A stretch of DNA of 64,000 nucleotides from assembly GCF_029962835.1 (NCBI RefSeq), contig NC_080584.1, positions 84,348,862 to 84,412,861 of the forward strand, given 5' to 3'. The translations under genes were made by a program, and so were the position numbers. Origin of the DNA: Magnolia sinica (Eukaryota > Streptophyta > Magnoliopsida > Magnoliales > Magnoliaceae). Under the pieces are notes generated by a model. The model searched no databases. It had not been told where the DNA came from and worked only from the letters and a program-made list of their open reading frames with translations. Every line of letters starts with the position of its first letter. Positions within the stretch are counted from its first letter, which is position 1. Shown one piece after another: positions 35,340-46,065 of this stretch.

Positions 35340-38090
35340 GAAAAAAAAAAAAGAGAGCCATCAGACACCAGTGTTTATCCCCATAGAGCAAACATAGCTG
35401 CTGTACAGTCCGCATCATGGTTAGACATTTTCAACAAAAACAGCTACATCATTTGGCAATCTTTTATTTCATAAAATGAAAAGAGAAAGGACACAAATAA
35501 CAACCAAAAAAGTCCTAAAAAATTACACAACCAAAACATAAAGGGAATTAGAAATCCAAAAACCAACCTATATAAAAAGCAAGGGATGTAAACATACTCA
35601 TGGATCCCAAAAATGAATCATATATAAATCTAAGGTATACAACAAAACAAGAAAATAATTAAATATCCACAAAATAAGATACAAATTGCTAATCCACAAC
35701 TGTTGTCATGAATATACTCTTCTGAGCCAATAATATGAGGGAGCGGACCACATGCTGACCCAATCTTTGGACATGAATACATAAAAGAAATAGGTCAATT
35801 TCATTTCCAAGAGTTCTATTTTACAAAGCTTCCAACAGAAACAAATTGACAGTTGCAGCAAAAGATTGCATTTGAAAACATTCAGAAAAAAGACTGCTAA
35901 GAAAAAAAATACTGAGTTCAAGCATGATTAATGACATAAATTTCAAGGGGGCAAAAGTTAAATTTGGACGTTCTCAAAGCTATTGAAGAAATCTTTACAA
36001 TACTGTCTAAATAACTACAAGGTGGAACTCACAATTTTCATACGATAATTTTTAAAAAGTCATGGAAAAAGATTCAACTATCAGCGTTTTCACTTAAAAA
36101 TTCCATTTCCTACAATAAGAGTCATCATCATCATCATCTAAGCCTCACCCCAAGTAATTGGGATAGGCATTTCCTGTAATGAGAGTACTGAACATGCATT
36201 ATACTTTTACTGATCAAAAAAGCATAAATTATAATTTGAACCTCCTAGATTTTTGGGTGGTTAAATTTCCAGTACAACATGCTACGAGGACAGTCATAAC
36301 TATTGGTCAAACTCTTCAAGAACAGTTGGTAATTAACTACTTCGAGTCTTTGATCCCAAGGGTAATTTGATTGGCTTATGATTGCAGCCCTTTTTAAATT
36401 TCTATAGAAATACATTTACTTCTAAAAATGACTTCTGGTCTCCTCCACCACATATGAACATAGAAATCCCCACGTGCTTTCGCAGAAAGTAAATGTGAAT
36501 GGGCGTCAAGCTACATGTGCAACTTTCAGTGGATTCAGGACTTACCATCAGTTCATCTGATGTATGCAGATTTGATTCCTTCCTCCCGGTTAAGGTCAAA
36601 AGTATCAACCATTTGTTTCGGCTTGCAAGAATTTGAAAGTATATATGGTCTGATTTCAAACATAATGACCAGAGCTTTGATGGGACAGCATATGTAGCGA
36701 TCTGCAATCTGGTTACATCAATTGTTCCTGCCATTGCTGGCATCCTGCCTATTCCATGTTTAGAAAGCTAAGCTTTCTTCTCTGTTTTGCTGGCCAAGAA
36801 ATCCAAGTATGAAATTAAAAGTATGGTTGGTTGGATATTTTCATGGGTAACTGAGACATTCCAATTTCTTGCAATTTATCCATGCAATAATTGGATTATG
36901 TACCCCCATAAACTCACCATCGAATGGTCCCAGTGTGCAGAAATATATTGTGTGAAGATAATCCTTATTTCAGTCTGTAATCTGGGGAAAGGAAGAAAGA
37001 GGGGAAATGGGGAGAACGTGTGGAATTTTAATAATCAAGGTCGTTACAATGATAAGCAAAAAATAAATCCAAAAGAGACAAAAAGTATAGGGTATTTTGA
37101 AGTACCATAGAGCAATGTATGCTAGAATATGCTGGTATGGAGCTCCGCACATATAAGAAAGCACCATGTACTCTAACAGTCCCTCTCAAGCTGATGCATG
37201 GATATCATATATGCCAGGCTTATAATGTGCTTGAAGTGGTGAGATGATGATGCCTTGGTGAAAATGTCCACATACTGATCTTTGCAACGAACAAATGAAG
37301 TATGTAGAATTTTAGCTGTCAGCTTCTCTCAAACAAAGTGACAATGAAGTTCTATATGTTTGGTTCATTCATGGAAAATGAGAATAGAGGCAATATATAG
37401 GGCTGCTTAATTTTCATAGTGAAGCTGAATTTATCTTTGTTGAAAAGCGAAAAAGGACATTATCTTCATCAAATGGAGAAGTTGGCAGTGAAGAGCAATT
37501 AAAGTCACCAAGGTTTGGCTTTGTACATATGGCATTGTTATTGATTAATATCACAGATTGCAGAAAAAGCTAACTCATGTCTCTTTGGACAGTCAACACT
37601 TTAAAAATAGTAATAATCAGCTTTAGATCTAAAAACCAAGCATATAAAAAGACATTACAAACAGAGAAGCATACTTCAAAAACAGAACTTGTTGATGTAG
37701 TTATCTTTGTTTTCTGCAAGTGATGCATGTACGAACTCAGGCCCAGGGATAAAGCTTCTTTATATCTTGGCAACACGTCAACTTCATAATTCTGAGCAGG
37801 AATGCCTGCATGAACTGAATTTTTTTATGTCATCCTTCATACCGTCGGTTGTCTTTTCTTCGGATATTTTCTGCATCCAAGGGAGATGGTGCTTCTCAAA
37901 CAAGAGAATATCAAAGCAGATAACAAAGTACATGAAGTGCAATAAATGCAAATGTCAGCTGATATTGGCAGTATAACTAATAAAACCACCAGAGCACATG
38001 GAAAAAAGGATCAGGCATCCAGCCAAGACATGGCCTGGTTGTCACGACTCAGCCAAGTTGACTAAGTGTCAAAGGTCACCAATATGAATC
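35340..38090. other. CACTA interior without assigned gene
   Basis: AT-rich, with several short open stretches and splice-like sites on the minus strand (for example 36530-36730, reading FDLNREEGIKSAYIR then TGA, and 37570-37780). They look like further worn host exons or introns, but I could not name any source gene. Confidence 0.3.
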
Positions 38091-38139
38091 GCCTATGTAA
38101 CCAGCAACTTGTATATAAGATGGCTGAGATTATGTGATG

Positions 38140-38320
38140 GGTGAGAAGTTTGCCAATCCCAATCCCAAATGAAAATCCCCAATTCCAATCCCAATCCCAA
38201 AAGAAATATCCTAATTCCAATCCAAATCCCAATCACAAACAAAAAACCAAATTCCAATCCCAAAAGGAAAAACACTAATTCCAATCCCAAATTGAAAACA
38301 CTAATTCCAATCTCCACTAC
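38140..38320. repeat. Degenerate minisatellite inside the CACTA element
   Basis: The word TTCCAATCCCAA, with variants, recurs about ten times separated by A-rich spacers. Confidence 0.7.
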
Positions 38321-38464
38321 AAGCATATAAACAAGATGAAGAAAAAAAAAAAAAAATTACCTTCCAGGGTAGAAACCCTATTCATTAGATGTGGAGGTTT
38401 GGTCGGATCGCCGTCATGATGCGGCTGATGCGCCTCTGGGTTGCTGTAGAACGTCGCTGGCCGA

Positions 38465-38700
38465 TGTAAGAGGGAGAGAGATCAATCAGAGAGATAAGGG
38501 GAGAGTCGATCAAGAGAGAGAGGGTTTGGGGGGTTTTCGAAGGGTCGAAGTACAAACGCTGGCTAACTCTGGTGGAAAAGGGGCGTTCGGACGCGAGAGG
38601 CAGAGCGAGCGGATAGGGAGAGGGAGAGGTAGAGAGAGAGAGAGGGAGAGCGAGCGGACAGGGAGAGGGAGAGGCAGAGAGAGAGAGAGAGAGAGCTTGA
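38465..38700 (-). repeat. GA/CT-rich leader-like tract
   Basis: On the minus strand this is a CTCTCTC-rich stretch typical of plant 5' leaders, downstream of the TATA box at 38746-38753. It ends in an exon-like segment with a donor (GGAAG then GTAATT) near 38360. Confidence 0.6.
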
Positions 38701-38745
38701 GGGTGAGCTTTGCAAATGAAGTATTAGGGTGTCCCATGTTTTCAA

Positions 38746-38753
38746 TTTATAAG
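38746..38753 (-). promoter_or_regulatory. TATA box near the CACTA right end
   Basis: The minus strand reads CTTATAAATTG, about 85 bp inside the right terminal repeat. Transcription from it would enter the CT-rich leader and run toward the captured ATM-like and PX exons, which are in the same orientation. Confidence 0.5.
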
Positions 38754-38754
38754 C

Positions 38755-38834
38755 CCCTTTACTGGCGGCTGGTAAAACTGGCCGCCGGCAAAGGGTAACC
38801 CCAACTGTCGGCTAAGCCTATATTTGTTGTAGTG
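38755..38834. repeat. CACTA right terminal and subterminal repeat
   Basis: Ends TTTGTTGTAGTG, preceded by GC-rich words GGCGGCTGGTAAAACTGG and GCCGCCGGCAAAGGG, mirroring the left subterminal words. Confidence 0.8.
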
Positions 38835-39025
38835 GCGCCACATGTATAATAAGCTAGTGCATGCCTATTAACTATCAACTTCTGCCAGAGTATCAATTGG
38901 CTCTTCTTGCACATAAAAAGCTAGCCATAAAAAAACACACGTGCAACAATGGATCACCAAGTACTGCCAGAGTATCAGTACTTGTACCATACCATCTTTT
39001 CCATTAACTTGCTTACTAGTGCAAG
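38835..39025. repeat. Local duplication, unit 2, right part
   Basis: Resumes unit 1 order: CCACATGTATAATAAGCTAG, TGCATGCCTATTAACTATCA, ACAATGGATCACCAAG, then TTTTCCATTAACTTG. It proves the CACTA element landed inside the second copy of the duplication. Confidence 0.85.
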
Positions 39026-40037
39026 AAATCAGTACCATGAGAACGGTAGGCCCTACCATGAAGATCTCCTGTCCAAAAAAATCGTACTCATATCCGGTCA
39101 TCAAATAGTCCCAATGTTTGAAATAATGGACAACCTAGGGTTTAACTCTATTATCTGGTATGGCCCACCTATTGAGTAGGTCAGCCTGATTTATGAGAAG
39201 GCTGAAAATGGAGGGTGATCCTTGCCATCATTTCACTGTAGTTTTGTTGACTGAGTGTTTGCTAATCATTTATGTTATCTACAGTTGGTTTGAAAGCCGA
39301 TAAAAGGATGGCCAGGATGGTCCAATCAGGGTCATTTTCAAACCACACCCAGCATGTGTTAGAATTGAAAGAATCTCAACACACAAGGTGAACCAGGCCC
39401 ATAGGTAAACCCTTCAAGTTATGGTTTTGATAGGATTAGGGCCTACTACATCACAACTACCATTTGGGGGTGGGTTTTCACCCCCAAATTGCATCTTATA
39501 TGAAGATTGAATCTTTCATGTTTGGGAGCTCAACTAACAAAAATGGGGTTTATCTGAAAACTGAGATGCCACAGGAAGTTAGGGCTGTTTCATGCTGGAT
39601 CTTATGGGTCTTTGAGCAATTCATCTTGACTGAGGTTCGGGAATTAAGGAATGCGGTTGGGTGCTACTCCTCTCATCTTCCAGAGTAGGTACTTGGTTGT
39701 GGTGGAGGATGAGCTGAAGTTTTCAGGGCAGATACATATAAGTTATTAGAGCAGTTTGGATTCAGGCAGCCCTGCTTCCAGAGTTTTGGAATTGTCGGGT
39801 TTGTGTCCGTCTGCCACGGAAGGTGGCTGCATCTAGTCGGTTGGCTGTCTTTTTTGTTCTGTTATTTTGTTGACGTCGTTTCCTGATTATAAGATAGACG
39901 TGTTCCAATAATTTTATGAGGCCTACCAAATGAATATGTATGTACAATATTTTAATTGTCATATAAGAAGTTACCGGTGATGTGCTCCTACCTATGTATA
40001 TTAAAAATAAAATTTAAAAAAAAAAAAAAAAAAAAAA
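39026..40037 (+). other. Poly-A-tailed segment of uncertain type
   Basis: The segment ends in a 25-nt A-run at 40013-40037, suggesting the 3' end of a retroposed sequence (LINE or processed copy). The open frame near 39464-39688 has no domain I recognise, and no start boundary or target duplication was found. Confidence 0.35.
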
Positions 40038-41098
40038 GTTCCTTCATCTTTGAATTCTTTACAAGAGGGGCAATTTTAGGACAAATTTTCTGAAATGGAT
40101 GACAGTGCATGAATATAATTTAGATGATTAAAAAATAAATTTGTAGCAGCTCGTGTTCAAATGCAAGAGTCTAACTATCAGGACTATTCATGAAGCATGG
40201 TTATAAGGTCGTTGGACAAAATTTGGCATCTTCGATTGATCGACGATATACATATAATTCCAAAAATTTAAAAATTTTCTTTAATTAAGGGTATAGGGTC
40301 CATTTAACCATAATGGACAATCTACTCTTTTTATTGAATCCCTTTGGTTAATAATAAGAGAAGGCTTATAGATTGTTAATATGAAGCATTCAAATACTTA
40401 CTTACATCAAGATTCCTAAAATTGAATGATAAATAATTGATTAGCTTAGTATGGTCCATCAATTTTGATTACTTAACATAGATAATTAGAGATTTTGATA
40501 TAGTTTGATTCCAATGATTGTTTGAATCAATTTGACTCAATCAATTTCACAAATTCAAGAATATCAACATGATTCAAGATTAGTATTAGATCTATTATGT
40601 TATTATGATCGAGGAGACCAATCGGATAATTAGATTATTCAGATTCTTAAAGTTTTGATATATTTTATTTCTACAAATGAATGTTGTGGATCTAACTACA
40701 CATATACTGATTGCCTACCTCAACCTTTTACACCAAGTGATACCAATACTTATGTAGTAATTTAAGTTTTTTTATAATATCCTCCTAATCTAACAACACA
40801 ATAACTGTATAGCCGATCCAGCCCCATACATTATGTTGTTCAAATAGATTTTACCTTAATTATCAAGTTTCATAAAAACTTAATATACCTTAAAACCATA
40901 AATTGAATCATTCATTATTGTATAAAGAAGAAATTTTTTTTACATATGGTTAAATTGTACAGAAAATAGATAGTTCATATCCACGCATGTACAATGGGCA
41001 TAAGGATAATCCAAATCATCCATTGCACTGCTTTAATTACTAACATAAAAGAAAACATGATGGGATCAGGGTACTAACCTCAACAAGCTATCCCATAT

Positions 41099-41100
<2 letters not shown>
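40038..41100. other. AT-rich unassigned region
   Basis: No ORF, exon or repeat family recognised. Confidence 0.35.

Positions 41101-41101
<1 letters not shown>

Positions 41102-41152
<51 letters not shown>
41102..41152. repeat. (CT)n microsatellite
   Basis: Pure CT run of about 51 bp. Confidence 0.95.
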
Positions 41153-41154
<2 letters not shown>

Positions 41155-41374
41155 GTAGGGTGTTATCAGTTTCAATTGTAGTGGGATTAGAAACACTTCC
41201 TGCCAATTTTTTCTCCTTAAAAGGAAGACTCCGTTAAGAAGTTGAGAGATATGGGGAGGGTGTTAGAGAGAGGGGAGAGAAGATAGCGATAAAGAAAGGG
41301 AATGAGAAAAAATAATTTTCCCTAACTCAAATTCAAATCAAATTCACAACAAAATTATTATTATTTTTTTCCAA

Positions 41375-41900
41375 AAATTTGCATTCATTACATCCACCAT
41401 AAAAGGAGTTGAAACTCTTGTATTCATAGACCTTTTGCCACTTGATTCTTTGTGGCTTTATAGAGATTAGAAGCAATTTGGGCAAAGACTTCTAACTCTG
41501 CAAATTGAGTTAATTCTAATTTTGATTTGTCAGCTACTCATTTCATGGCTTTAATTTGAGTTATAGATCCTACTCTCAAGTAAGACCAATTCTAACATTG
41601 AATAGATCAACAGATAAAAATGTTTGTTTGTATATAATAAAAATCACATTAATAGGAATATAAGTTGAAAGGTCTCCAAGTTGAGTCGCAACTATTGGTA
41701 AAGCAGTCATACTTTCTGCACCTAAATGAGAACTTGATTTAGCAGCTCTTTTCAAAAGGTGTGAATACAAATAAAAAACTTCTTGTCGATGAGCTTCATA
41801 ATCAAGTAGTCTTCTTAATAGAAGAGACATATGGCAATAAACTTGTATTTATTTGGAGGGATTATTATAAATTATTGAAATATGTCGTTCAAAATTGGTG
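41375..41900 (-). pseudogene. atpA: Nuclear-inserted chloroplast atpA fragment (NUPT)
   Basis: Worn copy of the gene for the chloroplast ATP synthase alpha subunit. On the minus strand it reads ERHISIIYNNPSK, then [60 protein letters not shown]. After a shift it reads VGSITQIKAMK, a [39 protein letters not shown]. This is the order of the nucleotide-binding and C-terminal part of the subunit. Many substitutions, stops and a frameshift show an old transfer. Neighbouring chloroplast genes were not seen, so only about 0.5 kb remains recognisable. Confidence 0.88.
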
Positions 41901-41956
41901 GGATGCAATGGAACAATGGACCCGGTTACTGAAACATGGCCCAATTGCCTAATTGG

Positions 41957-41987
<31 letters not shown>

Positions 41988-41997
41988 AAAAAAAAAA
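41957..41997. repeat. T-run followed by A-run
   Basis: About 24 T, then AAAG and A-rich sequence: a low-complexity foldback at the edge of the chloroplast fragment. Confidence 0.8.
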
Positions 41998-41999
41998 CA

Positions 42000-42960
42000 G
42001 TACACTATGGAGAAGAAATTATCCATCTGTTGTATTCTACACTCAAGGACTTAATATCAGGATTGTTAAAGGGCCAGGCCAGACTGTCATGCTCTTGGGC
42101 CAGGCTAGTCTATCTTGCTACCGGCCAAGCCCACCACAGGCCATGCATGGGCCTCAGTTTAAACATATACTTCAACAGGATGAGCTCTGTTTTTCCATGG
42201 GCCGGGCAGGCAGCAGGTGGGTTGCAGCAGGGCCTCAATTATAATCCCAAACTAAAACTGGGACGTGTTCCTACTGGCCTTTTATAAGGACATTTTTCTG
42301 GTCCACACCCAGAAATTGCAATTCTGTTGGGGCTTTTGCCATACCAAATAACCTCATGGGACCCACTGAAATAAGATAAAGTGGACTTTTTATCTTTTAA
42401 TTTGGACAATTGGCTATTCTTCATGTTAACTGTTTTATATTTCAAAAAATAGGCTGGTTATGACACCACTTTATAATTAGTTTATGATCTATCTAAAGTG
42501 GACCCCACAGTTTAGAAGTTTCGATTTGAGTTTCACCCTCTGATGGCTAACTCCCAACCACCTCTTTTGTCTCTATGCCGCATTCTCTAATGAGGGGGAA
42601 ATGCTTTAACGTTCATGGAATCAGCCCCGTCCTTCAGGTACACCACCTTTTGTTTGGCCTTGATTTTAAAATTCATGTGGTGCGGCCCACTTAGAGTCGC
42701 TAATTATTTCATCCTGAAGAGACATATCAGATAAATGGATTGGATAGAATGTAAACTCCACAATGGGCCCTACACAAAACAAATGGTGACGTACCCATCC
42801 AACTGTTTCCTGCATTGTGGCTTACATGCATTTCAGATCATCATGATTTTTTTCTTCTAAGCTGAAAGAGATAGATTGTACCTGATGTACGGGGTGGATC
42901 TTGAAATTTTGAAATTTTTATGGAAGTGGCTCACGGTTAGTGAAAGCCGGCTCGTGAGGA
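42000..42960. other. Intergenic sequence, no gene
   Basis: GGGCCAGGCC-type words near 42070-42230 resemble the hAT-like MITE interior at 45743-46715, but ends are not seen. No gene. Confidence 0.3.
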
Positions 42961-42974
42961 ACCTACTACTACTG

Positions 42975-43310
42975 AGTAAACTCTGTTGGCCCACCATATC
43001 CAAGCCATCCATCCATTTTATCAGCTCATTTTAGGGGCATGAGCCCGGAATTGAACCATATCCAAACCTCAAGTGGACCATACCATAAGAAACAGTGGGA
43101 ATTAAACACCTACCGTTGAAAATTTCTTGGGGCCACAGAAGTTTTAGATCGAGATGATATTTAGATTTTATCTTCAACCATGTCTGTCTAACCTCATGAA
43201 TAGGCTGAATGACAAATAAACATCACTTTGAGCCTCAGGAGGGTTTCAAGGGTGGACATCATTATCTCTACCTTTTCCTACTGTGTGACCCACTTGTACT
43301 TTGAAACAGT
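42975..43310. mobile_element. Foldback MITE A/A2, right arm lost
   Basis: The left arm (CCATCCATCCATTTTATCAG) and middle (AGAAACAGTGGGAATTAAAC, TGTCTAACCTCATGAATAGG) are present. The expected right arm is replaced by the start of the tandem array at 43311. Confidence 0.55.
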
Positions 43311-44630
43311 TGTGGGGTCCACCCTGATGTGTTTTGTAAAACCCACCCTGTCCACCATTTTCGTTGGATGATTTTTAGAGAGTGGGATAAAAATCGAGGC
43401 GGATCCAAAACTTAAGTGAACTGGAGGGCATACAACAGTGGGCATTGAACACCTATTGTTGAAACACTCTAGTTTACTGCTGAAAGGCTTTGTGGCCTGG
43501 ATGGTGTTTTTGACAAGTCCATAATTTTCATCAGCTCATTTTAAGGGTGGGTCAAAATATAAAATAGATCCAACACTCAAGTAGGCGACCGGACTTGCAG
43601 CATCGGCATTAAATTCCACTTATGAAACAACAACACACCATGGAAATTAACTCTTGTGGCCATTGTGATGTGTTTTTAGAAATCCACCCCATCAACCAGT
43701 ATATCCATCCTCAGCTAGCCCAAATAATATGAAGATTGATCCAAAACTAAAATGGACCACAGTCTTAAAACAGTGGTATTGATCCTCAACCATTAGAACG
43801 GAGAAGTTTCAAATTTTTGTGTACCACTGTGATGTTTTTGAAACCCACTCAGTCCACCATCATGGTTAACTCATTTTGGGGTGGGTCAAATATAAGGTAG
43901 ATCTAGCACTCAGGTGGGCCACACAACTTGAAATAGTATTGAACGTCCTCCATTAAAATAATGTCAATCAACTGTTGAAGCATTTGTGGCCCCGCGATAT
44001 TTTTGAAAAATTCACCTCATCCATCCTTTTTCTCAGCTCAGTTCAGGGAGTGGGCCCAATACATGAGGATTTGCAAATCCAACATTCAAGTGGCCACACG
44101 ACTTGCAATGCTAGTATTGAGTGCGAGGGCACCATTGAAATTCAATCCCTCCATAGTGAATTTTTTTGAGAAATCTACCCCGTTCACCCATTTTGCTAGC
44201 TCATTTTACTTGGTGGGCACATATATGATAAATAGAGTTGTGTTGAACATCCTTAGAATAAACAACATCCAAAACTTGTGTGGCCCACACCGCTTGAAAT
44301 AGTGATATTAAATACCACCACTAAAACAACACCAGTCCACTGTTAAAAGATTCGTGGCCCATCTTAATGTTTTTGAGAAATCCACCTTGTCCACCATTTT
44401 AGTTAGCTCATTTTAGAGGTGGGCCAAAATATGAGGTAGATCCAACACTCAAGGCTGGGTAGTATTGTCCATTGTTGAAATAGCATCCAGGTACCATTGA
44501 AACTCATGTGGCCGACCATGATATTTATTAGAAATCCCCTAAGTAGCATCCATGTACCATTGAAACTCATGTGGCTGACATGATATTTATTAGAAATCTG
44601 CGCCTCGCCCCCTCTCCCAAACGTTAGTCA
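43311..44630 (+). repeat. Tandem array of MITE-arm units, about 165 bp each
   Basis: A block beginning TGTGGCC..GATGTTTTTGA and continuing with ATCCACC..GTCCACC, AGCTCATTTTA, GTGGGTCAAAATAT, GATCCAACACTCAAGT and GTATTGAAC recurs with starts near 43317, 43491, 43655, 43821, 43984, 44150 and 44353, that is at intervals of about 163-174 bp (one of about 200). Two shortened 62-bp units follow near 44510 and 44572 (shared phrase GTACCATTGAAACTCATGTG). Each unit equals the left arm of the foldback family without its right arm. Units are strongly diverged. Confidence 0.75.
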
Positions 44631-44754
44631 TTTGACCTATGATGAATACCTAAAACTCAAGTGAACCGCATGGCATGAAATGGTTGTATTGAACCCCCAC
44701 TATTAAAACGAATGAGCTGTGAAAGCTTTTGTGTATAATGACACTCAAGTTGAC

Positions 44755-45052
44755 CACACCACAGGAAATAGCGGGGATAATGACACTCACCGTGGGAACT
44801 TCAGAGGGTCCACCTTAATGTTTATTTGCCATCCAAGCCGTTGATAAGGCCATAAAGAATGAATGGAAGACACACATATAGTTATCTAAATCCCTGTTCG
44901 AAAGATTTTTTAACGGTGGGCGTTCAATCACCTGCTATTTCCTGTGATGGAGTCCACTTGAGCTTTTGCTCTGCTTTATTTTTCGTTTATGCGGAGCTGG
45001 AAAAATGGATGAATGGCTGGATAAAACACATACATCAGGATGGCCCCACCCA
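44755..45052. mobile_element. Foldback MITE A, left arm short
   Basis: Has CACAGGAAATAGCGGGGATA, CATCCAAGCCGTTGATAAGG and an intact right arm (GAGCTGGAAAAATGGATGAA, GGATAAAACACATACATC). Confidence 0.55.
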
Positions 45053-45186
45053 ATCCGCTTCAACTGGTTGCTGATGATTCTCACCTACAGCAAATGGCAG
45101 AGGAACCGGTCCCTCATCTAAGAGTTGAGATCGAATCACAGCAGTAAGTGAAAAGGCAGAGCCGTACTGTGTTGGGTGAGGCCGGA

Positions 45187-45703
45187 AACGGATTGGCTAC
45201 TGACCTTGCCACTGGCCAATACCTAGTGGTCGGTGATCTGTGGGCACCACCATGATGTATGTGTTTCATCCATGCCGTCCAACCATTCTTCCAGATCATT
45301 TTATGGTATGATCCAAAAAATGAGGCTGATCTAAATCTCAAGTGGACCACACAGTATTGATTAAACGCCCACCATTAAAAACTTCTTGGGGCCACAAAAG
45401 TTTTGGATCAAGCTGATATATTTTGTTTTTCCTTCATCCAAGTATGTATGATCTAATCAACATGTTAAATGCCAAATAATCATTATAATGGGTCTTAGAA
45501 AGTTTTTAATAGTGGACATTCAGTCACTACCGTTTTCCCATTGGTGTGGTTCACCTGAGATTTAGATCTACCTAATTTTTGGGATCAAGCCCTAAAATTA
45601 TCTTTCAAAATTGATATACGGCATGGATAAAATACATACATCATTGTGGTTCCACATAGCACTGACCACTAGCGACCTGGCTAGTGGCCTCACTAGCCAA
45701 ACC
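45187..45703. mobile_element. Foldback MITE, family A, long arms preserved
   Basis: Terminal arms can be followed outward: left GATTGGCTACTGACC, CTAGTGGTCGGTGATCTG; right inverse CACTGACCACTAGCG, CACTAGCCAAACCGC. Internal arms GATGTATGTGTTTCATCC and GGATAAAATACATACATC. No matching 9-bp flank was found. Confidence 0.65.
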
Positions 45704-45923
45704 GCACCCAGAGAGGACGGGCCGTACAATACATGGTACAGCTAAGGTTGTACACGAACCAGGCTAGCCTAGTTAACTCACTCGACTCGGCCCGACCCGG
45801 AATTGAGTTCAGTCCGGGGACGGGCCATTTTCTTTAGCTTAAAACTGAGTTCAGGCCGGGTTCTAACAGGTCCCAATTTGGCCTGACTCGGTCCGAAACC
45901 CGACACGACCTGGCCTGACTCGA

Positions 45924-45951
45924 CTATATATATATATATATATATATATAT
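45924..45951. repeat. (TA)n microsatellite
   Basis: Pure TA run. Confidence 0.95.
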
Positions 45952-46014
45952 CCTAAATCCTTATCCTAACCATTTGAGACAGAAAAGTGAGAATGCCACC
46001 CGACCCTAAATCCT

Positions 46015-46020
<6 letters not shown>

Positions 46021-46062
<42 letters not shown>
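46021..46062. repeat. (CT)n microsatellite
   Basis: Pure CT run, with a second shorter CT run at 46079-46096. Confidence 0.95.

Positions 46063-46065
<3 letters not shown>

Larger units (their letters stand above)
31104..38834. mobile_element. CACTA (En/Spm) transposon with captured host exons, non-autonomous
   Basis: The right end, read inward on the minus strand, is CACTACAACAAATATAGGC, a canonical CACTA tip. The left end GAATACAACGAG is a worn version (8 of 12). Subterminal zones at both ends hold GC-rich hairpin words (GCCGGTAAAG, GCGGCGGTTTTTGGAGCCGC, GCTACGGATAAAATCCGTAGC; on the right GGCGGCTGGTAAAACTGGCC). The 7731-bp length and the clean split of local duplication unit 2 support an insertion. 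No TNP2/TNPA-type transposase was seen. Instead it carries minus-strand exons of ATM-like and PX-domain genes. The 3-bp target duplication is no longer readable. Confidence 0.82.

Noticed and set aside
36120..36175. Fragment resembling a common plant repeat (CATCATCATCATCTAAGCC, then AAGTAATTGGGATAGGCA)
   Set aside because: Too short to bound or assign.
38510..38798. Ser/Leu- or Arg/Glu-rich ORFs on both strands
   Set aside because: They arise from a GA/CT simple repeat, better read as an untranslated leader.
41576..41830. 84-codon ORF as an ATP synthase gene
   Set aside because: It is a central fragment of chloroplast atpA with stops and shifts on both sides; no start, transit peptide or full domain.
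43311..44630. CRISPR-like array
   Set aside because: Units are about 165 bp, contiguous and diverged, with no short conserved repeats or unique spacers, and the DNA is plant nuclear.
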